Source: Syngnathus acus (lineage: Eukaryota; Chordata; Actinopteri; Syngnathiformes; Syngnathidae). Taken from it: a stretch of 64,000 nucleotides of DNA. This document shows positions 39,355-52,679 of this stretch, in pieces. Both the position numbers and the translations under genes were made by a program. The notes beneath the pieces are model-generated. The model searched no databases and had not been told where the DNA came from. It worked only from the letters and a program-made list of their open reading frames with translations. The first letter of the stretch is position 1. Each line of letters starts with the position of its first letter. The stretch is from the NCBI RefSeq assembly GCF_901709675.1, contig NC_051091.1, positions 6,484,967-6,548,966 of the forward strand, read 5' to 3'.

Positions 39355-42300
39355 CTGGAAAAACAGGGAAAATAAACAAGTAAAGGTTCTTTGCGGCGAC
39401 AGAGCGGAGTCACGCTTTCAAAGCAACCGTGGCTAACTAGCATGAAAATTCATCACAACCATGTGTGGTACCTCATTGTTAATCACACCCTTTCAGCACT
39501 GCACTGGAAAAACATCTGTACAACAATGTTTCAATATTACAAGAATGCAAACTTTGACACAAAACACAGTTCTAAAACGTGAGAAGCAGCATGTGATTCG
39601 ACTGAGTCCGAAGCAGCACAAAGCTACATTCTTCGGGCATGTGTGGGAGGCTCTGCTTTTGACATTAGTCCGTATAAAAGTAACCGGTTTTGTCGGGTGT
39701 CTCACCCTCATGTCACTATGGTATGTTGAACAATATTACAGCAGGCGACAAAGACGGCAATCCACTCCAAATCCGACTCGCTTTTAATCAGCGAGGAACA
39801 ACCCTTTGGTCGATCTCAACGCAGATGTGCTCGTCACAAACAACTGGATTGAGTTTTTGGCAGCTCACGGACAGTGAATTGAAGTTCTTACAAACAGACT
39901 TTAATAATACGAAGCAGAAACGCTTATTTGAATGAGAAAACCCCACCCCACCCCACTTTAGAGCTGTAAACTTAAACAGCTGCCTCTTTTAACAAAAATG
40001 AATTGTGTTTTGGGAGGGGGGAAAAAAGGCCTGGGAAAACAATTCTGATCATGCTGCGAGCATCAAACAAAAAACTCAATCAGCTGGCAGACGCGCCGCT
40101 CGAGGGCACAACTACAAGAAATTGACAGTTTTTCCTTTTTGTGCCACAAAGGTAACAAACTCAGGGAGGCTCCTCAAACCAAAACATACATCTATGAAAC
40201 GAAAACAAATCCATCATTGCTGTACCTAACCATCAATTCATAAATATTACTAACTGTATTACCAATATGATTGTTGACAATGATGATGATTATTATTATA
40301 ATAATCATCTTTTTTTGGACAGTGGTCACGTTTCAATTGAGCTTTTCACTAAATAAAAAATGAACTATTAATAATAATAAAAAAAAAGTCATCCAGACAA
40401 AAAAAAAAATGTTGACAAAATTAACAAATTTTTAACCAATTTTAGCCAATAATTGCATTTTCTGCTCAGTCTGAAAGCATGAAATTTCCATTACAGTAAT
40501 GCAGCACACTAGATTGCTAAACATATAATACATTGCAACCAAAAAGATTTATTCCTCCAGTTTGGGGAAATTCTGATATTTACACCAGAATTTCCCTTGC
40601 TCAGACATTGCTGATATATCGGAATGTTTATCAACGGCAAAAATAGTCTTGAATCAATTGAGCCTACTTCAAACCACTCGGCGGCTTGTTTCCCTCTCCT
40701 GGCCATCCGTGCCGGTCTGTTATGCTCTCTCCACTGCTCGCTCGCAGTCTGTTGGACATCCTGCTGACACTATTTTAGCCCCTTTCACAAGGGTGTGCTG
40801 ACCGCAGGCTGCCTTTGTAGTTTGTACACTAAATGCACAGCAGAGAGGGATCCCTTTTGGGCTCGTGGTTTCATCAACCAAGCCATCTGCAACTGTTCCA
40901 CTCGCTATACATGGCCTGGGGAAAGTAGGAGAGACCCAAATGAATTGTAATCATGAACTCAATAGGTCGCAACAAAGAAAAGATTGTATTTGGACTTTTT
41001 TTTGGTAGTTCGGACCAAGGTCAAATCTATTAAAAACCTTCAACTCATCTTTTTGTCTTTTTTTTAGGTATTACGGGAGGCCTGATAAGGAATGAGCTCC
41101 TAACACTTTGATTATGGTTCACAAAAAGTTTGAAGATCAGTTGACCAAACTACACCGTGCTGGTGGATTTAAGATCACATTTAGATTTACTTTCACCACT
41201 TATGTCTTTTGAAATGGATTGCACAAATGATGTCTTCAAGTCCCCCACAGGGCATTGCAGAACAAAAAGCATCCCCAGCGTAGCTCGTGTGATTGGGTTT
41301 TAAATGACTTTCAAATCTATTCGACTCTTATTCCTTGAGCCTGTCAAATTGCATATTGTTTATTTGAATTGTGAAGCAAATCCTGTCATTTTGTCCCGCT
41401 CAAAATGAGATTTTGTTGGAACCTGCAGAAAACACACAATAAGATGCGTGCGGTGTAAAAACACGATTCTTGATCCAGCTTTAAGAAAAAAAATCGGAGT
41501 GTCTTCCACTAAGCCAACATTGACCTCTATTACGTTATTAAATGACGGGAAAAATGGCGTCCTAAGAGACAGCTATCGTGTGTTTCTTTTTTCTAAGTCA
41601 GTCGTGCCATATTGGGACAGTTTCGGTGTCACAATTCAAAAATAATATCCACAATGTGTAAATTCTGTAAGTTGGGATGATTTGAGGTCACTTGCATCAC
41701 AGTTTGAGCGCCGCAGGCATTACGCAGCACATGGGCCCAATGGGTGCAAGACATTTTGGCTTTCTGATAGAACACAGATGAACCTAATTACATCATTTCC
41801 TACTCATCAGTTCGGAGCTTTTAAAACTTCAGTTTCTGCTTTTTTATCTGCTCGGAGAGCAAACTAAGTGCCCTGTAAGAGTTAAGGGCATTAAAAGCTG
41901 GCTCACCACCCAAGATTAGACATCACATTTCTGTCTAACGGGAGTGAATGAAAAACTCAGTTTAGTTTTTCTGATGTTGATCCAAATTGAGGTTATTGAG
42001 CAATGCTAGTTGAGGGAAACGTGACACTATGTCGAGTGACCATAAGAAAAGAAGGGGGAAAAAAAAGACAAAAACCTCTTGGGAAGCTTTTTGAAGGGAC
42101 AGACGCTATTTTCTCTCGTAAATGCCAATTATTATTATCACAGATATCGGCAGGGCAAAAGAAATACTTATCAGTGTCCTGAGGCACAAGTCGAGAAAGT
42201 TTTGTTTGTCCTTTGAGAGCTAAATCAGTCAGTCAGCTTGTGTGGCAGTTAAACAGCGTTACAGTGAATCTTGACATGGCTTTATGAAGGCCACTTTCAA

Positions 42301-43470
42301 TTTGCGCTCGTCCTTTTGAAATGGATAACTAATAATGGCACTTAAAGTGTCGTTTCAGTTAAATAGCGTGAAAATTGGGTGTTGCTTGAGAAACTGCGGT
42401 TAATGTAGGGCAGCTGTCGTAGATGTAAAGTTTGGTACGTTAGGTGGTGGTTTGATACATTTGTTAAGCTCTACATGCAGAGCATATGTTTGGGAACGAT
42501 GTGAGGAGCCGCAGTTCCCAGAGAAAACCACACCAGCACGAGGAGAACGTGCAAATGCAACAGAAAGGCTTCAAAAGCTACGATTAGAATCTAAAACCGT
42601 GTTGGTGAGAGGAGACCCTGCAAAACCACCAGACCACTATATCATAAACATTGTCAGAAGTATTTAAAATTCAGAGCAATTCTTTGATATGTGTCCATTA
42701 TAGCCTTCAAGAATGGATGTATTGTGGCTTTCTTTTCAAGGGACCCAACTTTGAAAGTATTCCGTCGATTAACAGGAAAATACAAACGATGCCAGATGTA
42801 ACCACACATCTCATGCTTTGATTATCATACGCCTTACACAACAAGCTAAATTTTTATTTTACAAACACAAATCGCTTTTTGACCGACTTTGTGCTGTAAA
42901 GAAACTAATTGTAACAATAAATTGCCTCAAATGTTTGAGCGGTGGAGCCATTCAATGTGTCCTCAAATAATGACATCAAACCAAGCAGCATCATCTTCAC
43001 ACCAAAGGTCAGCTGGGGTAAATTTGAGCTCCGACTACAAGCAGGGTAGAAAATGGGTGGATGGATCCATGTGTGAGCAGCAAATAACAAAAGCATACAG
43101 TCATTGATGGGAAAAGTCAAACGTGTCGACTACTACTACGGACCAGCCAATGTTAAAAGCCAGATGAACTCCATGCACTCAGCCTACCCTTCCACAGGAA
43201 TCATCACCTCCCTCGCCATGATCCCACCCCCGTTCCTTTTGGCAGCAGTGACAGCACTGCTGGTGAACAAATCGCTTCCAGCTCAGGTCATATTCAGGAT
43301 GTTTAATCTTGGGGAAGGGTGAGGGGGGGGGGGGACCAGATGTGCTCTGTGAAGATGTACACAAGCAAATAGCATTTCTTCTCTTTAATGACTGCTATCA
43401 TTTTCCCTGTGACAATCAACAACAAGATACATGGGCTTTCATTTTCAGTGTTATTTGCTGCCTATGAGCA
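39355..43470. other. Intergenic DNA, no gene seen
   Basis: AT-rich. A weak SINE echo lies near 42500-42560. Nothing else is recognisable. Confidence 0.6.
42500..42560 (-). repeat. Short SINE remnant
   Basis: CCCAGAGAAAACCACACCAG and ACGAGGAGAACGTGCAAAT resemble the inner part of the fish tRNA-derived SINE body. Confidence 0.4.
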
Positions 43471-43477
43471 CAATTGC

Positions 43478-44180
43478 TCGAAAGAAATCTCAGACACATC
43501 AGGAGTGTACTTCCTGCGGAAACTCGGGCGAGCAAGTGCTCCTCCGGCCGTCATGACTACATTCTACCGTGGCACCATTGAGAGCGTCCTCTCCAGTTGT
43601 ATCGCTGTTTGGGGTGGTAGCTGCACTGAATACAACATGAAGGCCCTGCAGCGCATTGTGAACACGGCTGGTAAGATTATTGGTGCTTCACTCCCCTCCC
43701 TGAAGGACATTTACACCTCCCGTCTCACCCGCAAGGCGACCGCGATTGTGAGTGATGCGAGTCACCCCGCTCACTCTTTGTTTGATCTTCTGCCCTCTGG
43801 GAAGAGGTACCGGAGCCTGCGCTCCCGCACCACCAGACTCACCAACAGCTTCATACTCCAGGCTGTTAGGATCCTGAACTCTCTCCCCCCTTCTGCGTAG
43901 CGTCCTGTACTTTTGCACTATATTCTGACTGTCTGCTGTATGCACACTTGCTCCATTTTTGCTCCTCCTATTTATTATGTTATTTGTTTATTTCTTATTT
44001 ATTCATCACTCTTATTTATTCATTGTTTGTGCCTTCTTGTTTTTATTTTTTTGTGTTGTTTACTTGTATGTATATTGTGTACTATGTCTTGTCACCGTGG
44101 GATAGTGGGAACGTAATTTCGATTTCTTTGTGTGTCTGTGAAGAAATTGACAATAAAGCAGACTTTGACTTTGAGTGCTG
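43478..44180 (+). mobile_element. 5'-truncated LINE (L2/CR1-like) with reverse transcriptase C-terminus
   Basis: An open frame to the TAG at 43898 encodes the end of a non-LTR reverse transcriptase: YFLRKLGRASAPPAV, then FYRGTIESVLSSCIAVWGGS, LQRIVNTAGKIIGASLPSLK, HPAHSLFDLLPSGKRYRSLR and FILQAVRILN. A 3' UTR follows, ending ACAATAAAGCAGACTTTGAC, typical of fish LINE tails. The catalytic part of the enzyme is missing, so this copy cannot move on its own. Confidence 0.85.
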
Positions 44181-46098
44181 TCACTCAACTCAAACTACCT
44201 CAAAGGAAAGAAAAAAATGTTATGTAGAAAAATTAACCATGATGCTTCGGCATTTACAGTCCAAATTAATCCTTTGGTTTTATTTTAAAAGCATTTTAAT
44301 CTCTTTTTATCTAGGACAGCCTTTGTAGGTCTATGAAAACATCGTAGAAGCAGTAGCTAAACTAGCAGTTAACTAATAACGCCATTGAAATGGCAGCTGT
44401 GTGGGAAAAAAAAAAAAGACACATTCTACCAACACATTTGTTTCTTAGAAAGGGGTGAAAGGGGCTAATGAGGTCACAAGCAGCACAGAGCTGAGCCATG
44501 TGTGTCATCAAGTTTGGACAGTTCTTGTGGGAGCAGCAGTGTGTCCTCCATGCAGCACAACTTGTGCCCCAGAAGAGTTGTGGATCTGCTGTGCACATTC
44601 CCGTTCGCTATGTACACCCACACCACACGCATAAGCATATCTAGTAAATGTTTTTTCCCGAATAAGAAAACAAAATCGTTGACTTTTTTTTCTCCTCTGA
44701 CAAAAAAACAAACAAACCTGACCAACCATCAGAGCACTGGCGGTTTAAAAACAGAAAGCCTCTTCAGACCATCATTTCCTGAAAGATGTTTTCCTGTCAT
44801 TCTTCGGCTTGGAATCCTGTCGACACACAATGTACAAGAAACCTAAAAGGCTTTTAGATCCTGATGTGTCCTTACTGAGGTTTCATACATTTATTTTGAG
44901 AGATGGTATATTACTTGTGTGTCTTGAAGTATTTGTATGCAGCTTGACTCCATTTTGTGGATTTTGCTGTGTGTGCCCTTTGTGCTTGTGAGACAATAGC
45001 TGGGAGTGGATAAACAAGTCTTGAGTGATGACAAAAGAAAAGCCCTCAGAAAGCATGCAGTTGGAGTAAAAAAGAAAATGATGATAGCAAAATTCAATCG
45101 TAAATAAGTGCAAGTAGAAATGTTATGAAATGAAAATGTACTTGTTTGCAAACACATTTCAAATCTGCCTTTCAGGGCAAGATTGGTTGCTGTGGCTTTT
45201 TTTTTTTGTAAGATATATTGCACTTATTTATTTCTTCATTACAAATTTGAGCTAAAAGTAGGCAAGATAAATTTCACCTTGCTTGTGTATCTGCAGAGAA
45301 TAAATCTGATAGATGGGTGTCATTTGCATTGTTTATGATGGGAGGCATCTGGGACAACGTGTCATATATATTTTTTAGGATGCTGTGGAAGTGACGGCCG
45401 GCATTGGGAACGAATGACACTATTCTGTCAGGATTATGATGTCTAGCACCTTTCACAACAATGAGAGAGAAACTACACATTGAAAGGAAATAACTATGTA
45501 TTGGGCATATTTGGGAGGAAAATTTGAGGAAAATGTCAGATTTCACTTATCGGGTCCCTTAAACACAATTTCTCGGTTATGGTTTGTAGACTATTGTCAG
45601 AAAGTGAAGAATGAAGAAAAAGTTAGAAAGTTGGCCTCACAGTTAAGAGGTTGTGTTTAAACTTCCCAAAACCAAAGGTTTTAACCAAACAAAGATGAGT
45701 AGTATTTCTGCCATTACAGAAACGTCAAAAGAACATTTGGTCAACACATGAATGGCATGAAAACAAATGTGCACTGACAGTGGATCAGTAAACACAAGAA
45801 GACAAACATGCACCCCAGTGAATCCGTTTGAATCCGTCTCACCAGGAATTCTGTGCTTTCTCTGGCAGCTCTGAAACTAATAGACTAGTCTGCTTAGTAA
45901 CATTTCTCTCAGAAAGTGATTTTAAGCTTAATCATCAGATCTCACACTTATATGCAAGCCTAACTTTATTCTCCCCATCTGCTGACAACTTGTCAGACAC
46001 AACGGGAGGAAGACGTGTTCCTTGAGAAAGAGCAACGAGCTGATAAGAGGGCCACGATAAACCTCTGAAGTGTGAGGAGAGACAGGAGCTGTACTTAC
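44181..46098. other. Intergenic DNA, no gene seen
   Basis: AT-rich, with short unsupported open frames on both strands. Confidence 0.6.
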
Positions 46099-46187
46099 AG
46101 AGCAGCTGGAGAATAAAACCTGGAGGATGACGAAGGGAACACAGATCGGAGATCATCGCTCACTCCACACTATTTTGCTTCAAAGTT
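46099..46187 (-). other. Second exon-like segment of unknown transcript
   Basis: On the minus strand, 89 bases lie between acceptor CTGTCTCCATTTGCAG and donor GCTCT|GTAAGTACAG. An ATG inside opens MISDLCSLRHPPGFILQLL into the donor. No family is recognised. Same strand as adamts9 and the segment at 39293-39354. Confidence 0.35.
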
Positions 46188-46712
46188 CTGCAAATGGAGA
46201 CAGATAAGACAATAACAAGTCAACAAAGTTGAGCCATTGTCTTCCCGCTCCGTTGCTCTCAGGAGCTTAGAATACTTTTCAAAGTCATTATAAAGTGGCT
46301 TAATCCTTAAGACTTATTACATCCACTGTCCACTTAACATGCAACTTTGCCTTATTTAGGTCACACGTTTGATCAATTGCTGTCGAAACACAACAAAAAA
46401 ACTGACGAGGTTGTTTGGCTTTCCGAAGCTGGATTCAAAACTTGCAGGAAGCACATTCCCCCCCCCTTCAGCCCTCAAGCAATATTCCCACAGCGTATTG
46501 TTATTGATTTTTTTTTGTCCTTTTACATTCCGCAAAGGTATTGTCTTATTTGTGTGCTGAGATTTCCCAGTAAGTGGTGTAATGAGCAGGGGCTGACAGG
46601 GGAGAATTACTGCCTGTGGTGTCTCAGCCGGGAGCCAATGAAGGCCAAAGCTTTTTGTCTCCGCCAGCAGGCCCAAGTTTTGAAGAGAGTCTCAGACATC
46701 TTCACGTTGGCT

Positions 46713-47001
46713 GGGGTCAAACTCAAGGCCCGGGGGCCAGATCCGGCCCACTACATCATTTTATATGGCCCGCAATAGCAACTCATGTGTGTCAACTCAA
46801 TGTTTCTTGTTAAAATACCCCAAATTTAAATTGTCTCCCCTTTTAATAACAGTGAGATATTGCAACATTTTTTTGGTTACAATTGCACTTTCAAAGTAGA
46901 ATATTTTATGTGATAATATGAGTGCCCCATCCTTTTCTATTTAAGTTATTAAAGGCCCACAAGGGAAACCTTTAGCCAACAAAAATGAGTTTGACACCCC
47001 T
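46713..47001. mobile_element. hAT-like miniature element, second copy
   Basis: GGGGTCAAACTCAAGGCCCG and GGGCCAGATCCGGCCCAC at one end, GAGTTTGACACCCCTAG at the other: the same family as 21212-21514 but inverted and more diverged. No clear target duplication. Confidence 0.7.
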
Positions 47002-48140
47002 AGCTTACAGCATCAGGACAATAATGCCTTCACAAAGCATCGCCTTGAGTCTGCATCACATCACTCAACACGTTCCTCTAATGGAGTGGGGCGATGAAGC
47101 GGGTGCAAAACACTTATGCAAATTTTAACACTAAACACAAAATCATTTTGTTAGGTCACTCATGAAAAATGACACTGGAAAGCAGGCAATACAACAAACA
47201 AATCAACCAGGATTTAAAAAGAAAAATGAGCTGCTGGTTACTGCCCATCAGATATAGCTTCTACGTTGATTAAATCTCCTAAACATCTTTTCTGGGGTGG
47301 GAGGTAGAAAAGAAACAGGTGGCGTGGCTGAGGACCAGAGAGGCAGATAAGAAGCTTTGTCGGTTGAAAAGGAGTTCAAGCAGATTGTGTGACGAGAAAC
47401 TATTCAGGTGAGCTAGTCGCCAATGGAGAAATAGTCATTTAGAGTCTAGTTTTTAGTTTTGTTTTACAGGCATTAAAAATAAAACATGAAACGCATATTT
47501 CAATGGACCAATGACATATTTCCGTTTCATGTCATTCAAGAAAATATAACAACGCCTCGAAGTTAATTCAACTCAAGCTTTTATTTTTCACGCTGCTATG
47601 CGTGGCATACTGTTAGCTACTTTTGTTGGCGGATGGGGGTTTCCAAAATATCTGAGGGCTCCGGGCAAACATCAAAACTGTGGCTTACATCTAAAAGCCC
47701 TTTGCACTGGAGTGACTGACATCAAGGTCAAAGGTGACCTGAAAACGCCTTGTGGAGCAAAAACACACACAAAATGCACACACATCACATTACAGTTAAG
47801 TCTGAAGGTAAGGGGTCTGTATGTACTCAAGGGGGGGGGGGACTTGGTCCAAGCCGTGTAGGCGCGTGTGTGTGTGGGGGTGCTGAGTCAGCCTGGGACG
47901 GCTTATTTGACTACTCTCAGTCTGATGGGGGTGCCCATTCGGTCAAGGCTTAAGCTGTGCGTTGTGATAACCTTTGACGACCTCTGTCTGACATTACTAA
48001 AGAAAGGTCAGATAGCGGGTCAGCGCAGGGGAGACGACTGTGTGTACAAGAACGAACGCTAATGCATGTTATACGACCAAGTATGTGAGGGAGGACATGC
48101 TTTGGTTTTTACACGCATGTGACTTGACTTGATTTGAAAA
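47002..48140. other. Intergenic DNA, no gene seen
   Basis: A short G run near 47831-47840; otherwise unremarkable. Confidence 0.6.
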
Positions 48141-48149
48141 TGACTGACT

Positions 48150-48320
48150 CATAACAACAGCAATACGCGGAGTGCACTTGGGCTGACGTCATCGCACTTG
48201 AGCGTCTCCGCAAGTCGGTCACGTCAGCAGATTGAAGCACGAGCGGGAAAGCCCGCACCGACGTAGTCTCCTGTGCGCACTTTGTCAACATGCGATTCAC
48301 TATGGGAAGTTTGGTGAGTT
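48150..48320 (+). promoter_or_regulatory. CpG-rich cluster with CRE site, possible promoter
   Basis: The palindromic cAMP response element TGACGTCA is at 48184-48191, within a run of about a dozen CpGs in 90 bases. Downstream on the plus strand an ATG at 48291 reads MRFTMGSL to a donor-like TTG|GTGAGT at 48313. The transcript, if any, is unknown. Confidence 0.35.
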
Positions 48321-48890
48321 TCTCGGGAGCTTTATGACTCCTCGTGTACAGGACACAATGCTCTCATGCAACAAGACTTACTTGCATAAAAACTGGAAAA
48401 GGGCACGTAACATACACCACTAAGTGATCCGCTCCTAAATCATGTACAAATTTCAGACAAAATGAGAGGGACTATTTTTTGCAGAGGGTCCTCTGGGGTC
48501 CCTCCCTGGAGCACACCACAGGGGTTGCAGAGCACGCTCAATGCCATTTTCCCACAGAACTGGTGTGGTTAGCTTCATGTTCGTACTGTGTGACCCAAAC
48601 TGTTGTCCCAGTGACATGAAAACTAGTTTGACCCCGTAGGCTGGCGATTCCCAACCACCGTGATTGAACCAGATTGAACTGGACAAATTTGAGGAAATTA
48701 ACGTTGGCAACTGACCCTCGCAGAACTCAGTGATGCAAAAGAATGTGACTGCTGGTGCAACTTGGTGCAATTGTTTGAAAGGAAAAAAAGGAGATTGCCC
48801 TGGCTACTGCAAATATAATTTGCTATCAGGGAAGAATACTAAAGAGGAAATCTGGTGAGAAGAAAGGAGAGACATTTGAGGGGTTGTTGC
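48321..48890. other. Intergenic DNA, no gene seen
   Basis: No splice-supported frame or repeat recognised. Confidence 0.55.
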
Positions 48891-48893
48891 TAA

Positions 48894-49023
48894 TCCATCC
48901 ATCCATCCATCCATCCATCCATCCATCCATCCATCCATCCATCCATCCATCCATCCATCCATCCATCCATCCATCCATCCATCCATCCATCCATCCATCC
49001 ATCCATCCATCCATCCATCCATC
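48894..49023. repeat. CCAT tetranucleotide microsatellite
   Basis: About 32 uninterrupted CCAT units. The His-Pro-Ser-Ile and Asp-Gly-Trp-Met frames across it are artefacts. Confidence 0.97.
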
Positions 49024-49835
49024 GTACACAATGGTGCGAAATAGTCATGTGGAAGTGCAAAATGTGTCACATTTCACCCCACCCTTTTTAGGTAATATCC
49101 GAACCCAGCCTATCGTCTCCACCCGCATACGAGCTCTGCATTGTCCTCCTCAGGATGGGGGTCACCTTTCCGCTCTGAGCCAACTTGCACACCCACGCGC
49201 TCACACCCTTCATTAGCTATTTAGTCAAAAGTTTGATCGCATTCTCCCTCACATGCTTCCTCACTGTGCCTCTCAAGAGGATGCCGGGAAGAATTCATGG
49301 AAGGAACACACACACACGCCTACTACTCACTACAGCGCTTGGTTAGCTATATTGCTCAAGAAAAGTTACAAATCAACTCTTGGCACAAACTAAAGCAGGA
49401 AATGCTACCGGTTGTTCTTCCTGTTCTTGCACATGTACGATAGGTTCTAATGTTCCCAACTGAGGAAGCTTGCGCACAATTTACGCTCAGTCCCGCCCCA
49501 CTTCCAGTTATATTCCAGTCCTTTTGTATGAACAAGTAGTTCTTCCTAGGCAGATGCTGTAATTATCGAACACAGCTACAGAATATTCAAACTACTAAAA
49601 CAGGGACGTCGAAAATTTTTTAATGAGTTAGGAATAACTTCCTAAAAGACAATATGGGCTCACTTTACTGTTAATCTTTGTCATACATACGTATAGATAG
49701 AGGATTTTTGTTTCAAAGCAGCTATGTACATTCAAACAAAGCTTGAGCACACTGACCTGCACTGCCCACAATGTGACATCAATATGTTAAACAAAGGAAC
49801 CAGTGGCTATCATTCCGAAATGACCCTGAGCACGA

Positions 49836-49859
49836 CCCCCCCCCCCCCCCCCCCCCCCC
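49836..49859. repeat. 24-base poly-C run
   Basis: An unbroken C homopolymer followed by AAACACACAGACAG. The length may be unreliable because such runs are hard to sequence. Confidence 0.95.
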
Positions 49860-52640
49860 AAACACACAGACAGACCACTGCACACATTCCCACCATTTGG
49901 CATATTGACTCCTTGGCCTTATTTGACACTCTGGCTTCTCATTTAGTAGCATCACTCACTCTCTTGGCTGTGACTTATCACTGGGACGTGACATAAGGTG
50001 TGACAGAGGAAAGAGTGAGATGACTCACAGCTTCAAGGCCATTGCATTCTGTCACACGGCGGATTTGAGGGCTGGGAGAGGAAGGGAGGGGGCCGTGGCT
50101 ACGACTCACCACTGGACGGCACTGTGGGACATGACGCTGCTGCTAGGGATGACTCAAGCATAGATCTGATTTCATCAAATAGTCTGCCTTTATGAATGCT
50201 GTCAGAGGTACAGACGGGTATATTTCTGGAAGTCAAATGTTTCGGTGACTTTGGTCGAATGAACATTCATAATTATAAATAATAATATAATAATACAAAA
50301 CAAGAATTAATTCATTAAGTTCAGCAAACACTTCGATGACATTTATTCCGTGTCCATTTTCTACTCTTTAATAGTGTCAAATACATCCTTGCTTTTCAAA
50401 TAAAAAAATATAAATCAATGAATAGCCCTGAAAACATTCCAGGCATATACTGTATCATCATGCATAAAGGCTTCAGGGGAATGTGATATTGATTTTTACA
50501 CTATATTTAATCCTTCACCACATTCTTGTCAGATAGGTGATGGAAAATGGCGGAACTTTATCAAAAGCAAATTCATTCAAGGGGCTGTTTACTACCGATA
50601 ACTTGGATTACAGGCACGGCTATTCAAGGTGACTTTTTTTTATGTAAGGACAGTTTATATACATTTACACCTTAAGCTGTATTTTTGCATTTTGCAACCT
50701 GGGTAAGGCCAAACATTAGAAACATTTCACATTATTTAACTGGGAATTGTTCCTGTCAAAATTGGAGCTTTTGTACTACACTGTAACAAAATGGAATTGT
50801 TTTGATCCGTTTTGGAAAAAAATATATACTTACTGCCCTATATTTAGTGTCAATGTTCTTGTTTGTTGTTAAAAAATAAAAGCCTCAGCCAGTCTGCTTT
50901 CCTTGCCTCCTTTGAGCAACTTCAGAGCATCAATATTTAACTTGACACTGGCATATCTAAAAAAAGAAACGCTGCTGACAAAGAAGACTGTTTGCTTCCT
51001 AACCTAACGTTCGACTGATGCTCACCCACACACAACTTATTAGTGTGTATGTTCTCCCTCTTATTTCTTATCTATTTTCTATTCGACTTTGGTTAAACAT
51101 GTCAAACCTATTAAATCAATGTCGATCATCATTAATCGATTTTTCATTATGATTACACACATAAAATACTATAAAGAAAAAAATATGGGCTCACTAGAAA
51201 GTCTTCCCAGAAGAGAGGAAGCAGTTAATGCAGTTAACATTTATCCATGCAGTGTTTTTTTTTTCCCTAGTGAAACATGGCTGCAGGCGGTTGAGAGATC
51301 AGGTCTTCCCAAGGACACACCATGACCGGTTGGAAATGAATCATTCAACATTGCCACAGAAAAAAAAAAAAAAAAGGAAGCGAACATTTCTGCAAGCATT
51401 CATTCCTTCCTTCCTCTGGCTATTACTATTTCACTGGCCCGCTGCACTAAGACGGCTTTTAAAAAGGCTATTTCTTCTCTAAGAGAGCACAAGTCACATC
51501 GTTTCGACTCGGGAGTCGACGATACCAAGAGCAGCCAAGATAAGAAGCTGACCCTGCTAAGGTTATGCATTTTGGACAAGGAAGGGATCAGTTCTATATT
51601 TCAACAGAAGGGGAGTGGGGGGTACATTGTGGTGAATAAACCTCTCAAGCACTTCTGGGTCAATGCTTAAAATACATCTGTGGATGTCGAAAAAGAAACA
51701 AGACTAATTTCTTTAAAGGCAAGACTGCTGAGCTGGATTGCCAATCCCCTCCCGTTTTTTTTTTATACTTGAGTGCTTGAAAATAATTACCGCACATTGT
51801 CCAAGAGAACGCATTATTGATCCCTGAGCCACGTGGGAGCAGAACACAACAAACACTTAACTCATGTTAACACTTATTTACTCTTGTGTTTCCGACCACT
51901 TGACGCATGTCAGACTCAGTAAATTTTGTTCCATTTCTTTTAATCTCTCAAGGCGCCAAACAGCCCTCTACGGTTGTCAGGTGTCTGCCTGCTCTTCACT
52001 TTGCGCACAAACCTCCTTCAAGACTAAACAAAGCCAATTTCAAACAACTTGACTTTCATTAACACTCACCTCCTGCGTGCTTCCTTTTGCAACATGATTT
52101 TGATAGACCAATGGAAACAATAGGAGGCAGGATACTGACGGCCCCCTCCATCATTTAACGTTGCCTCGGACCAATTGGCTGCTGCATAACACGTGCCAGT
52201 CCCATGTGGCTCGTGTGCCAGCCGTTACTGCATCTGGATGAGGAACAAACAACATGTTATCAAAACGACACAATCCATCTGCGGAAAAGGCTTCCCATTC
52301 CCGCCACTGCCGAACATTTCTGCAGGTCACGAGGAGGGCACACAGAATAATTAAAGGAGCGCACTCACGTACCACGCACTGGTCACACTTCTGCCATCCA
52401 GAACAGGAATGAGAAAGCCACAATAACTGCATTCCACCTGTTGTTGAATCTAAATCTTGATACATAAATATTACTGTATATATTGTTATATCATTGTGGT
52501 TTGTTAGTATTGTTGACACTTGACCCCTGGCCCTCAATCCTCTCTGGTGGTGACTGCAGCATGAAGGTGGTCGTCGAACGTGATTTGAAGCCTTAACATC
52601 ACGCCTTCTTTTTTTTTTTGCTTTCCTCTCTCTGTCCCCG
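49860..52640. other. Intergenic DNA, no gene seen
   Basis: AT-rich with short A and T runs; no recognisable feature. Confidence 0.6.
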
Positions 52641-52679
52641 TTTAAACATCTGCAACTCCGCTCTGCCCCTCTGAAAAAC

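Noticed and set aside
48804-49216. Same repeat-protein frames at the second CCAT array
   Set aside because: Microsatellite artefact with no splice or promoter context.
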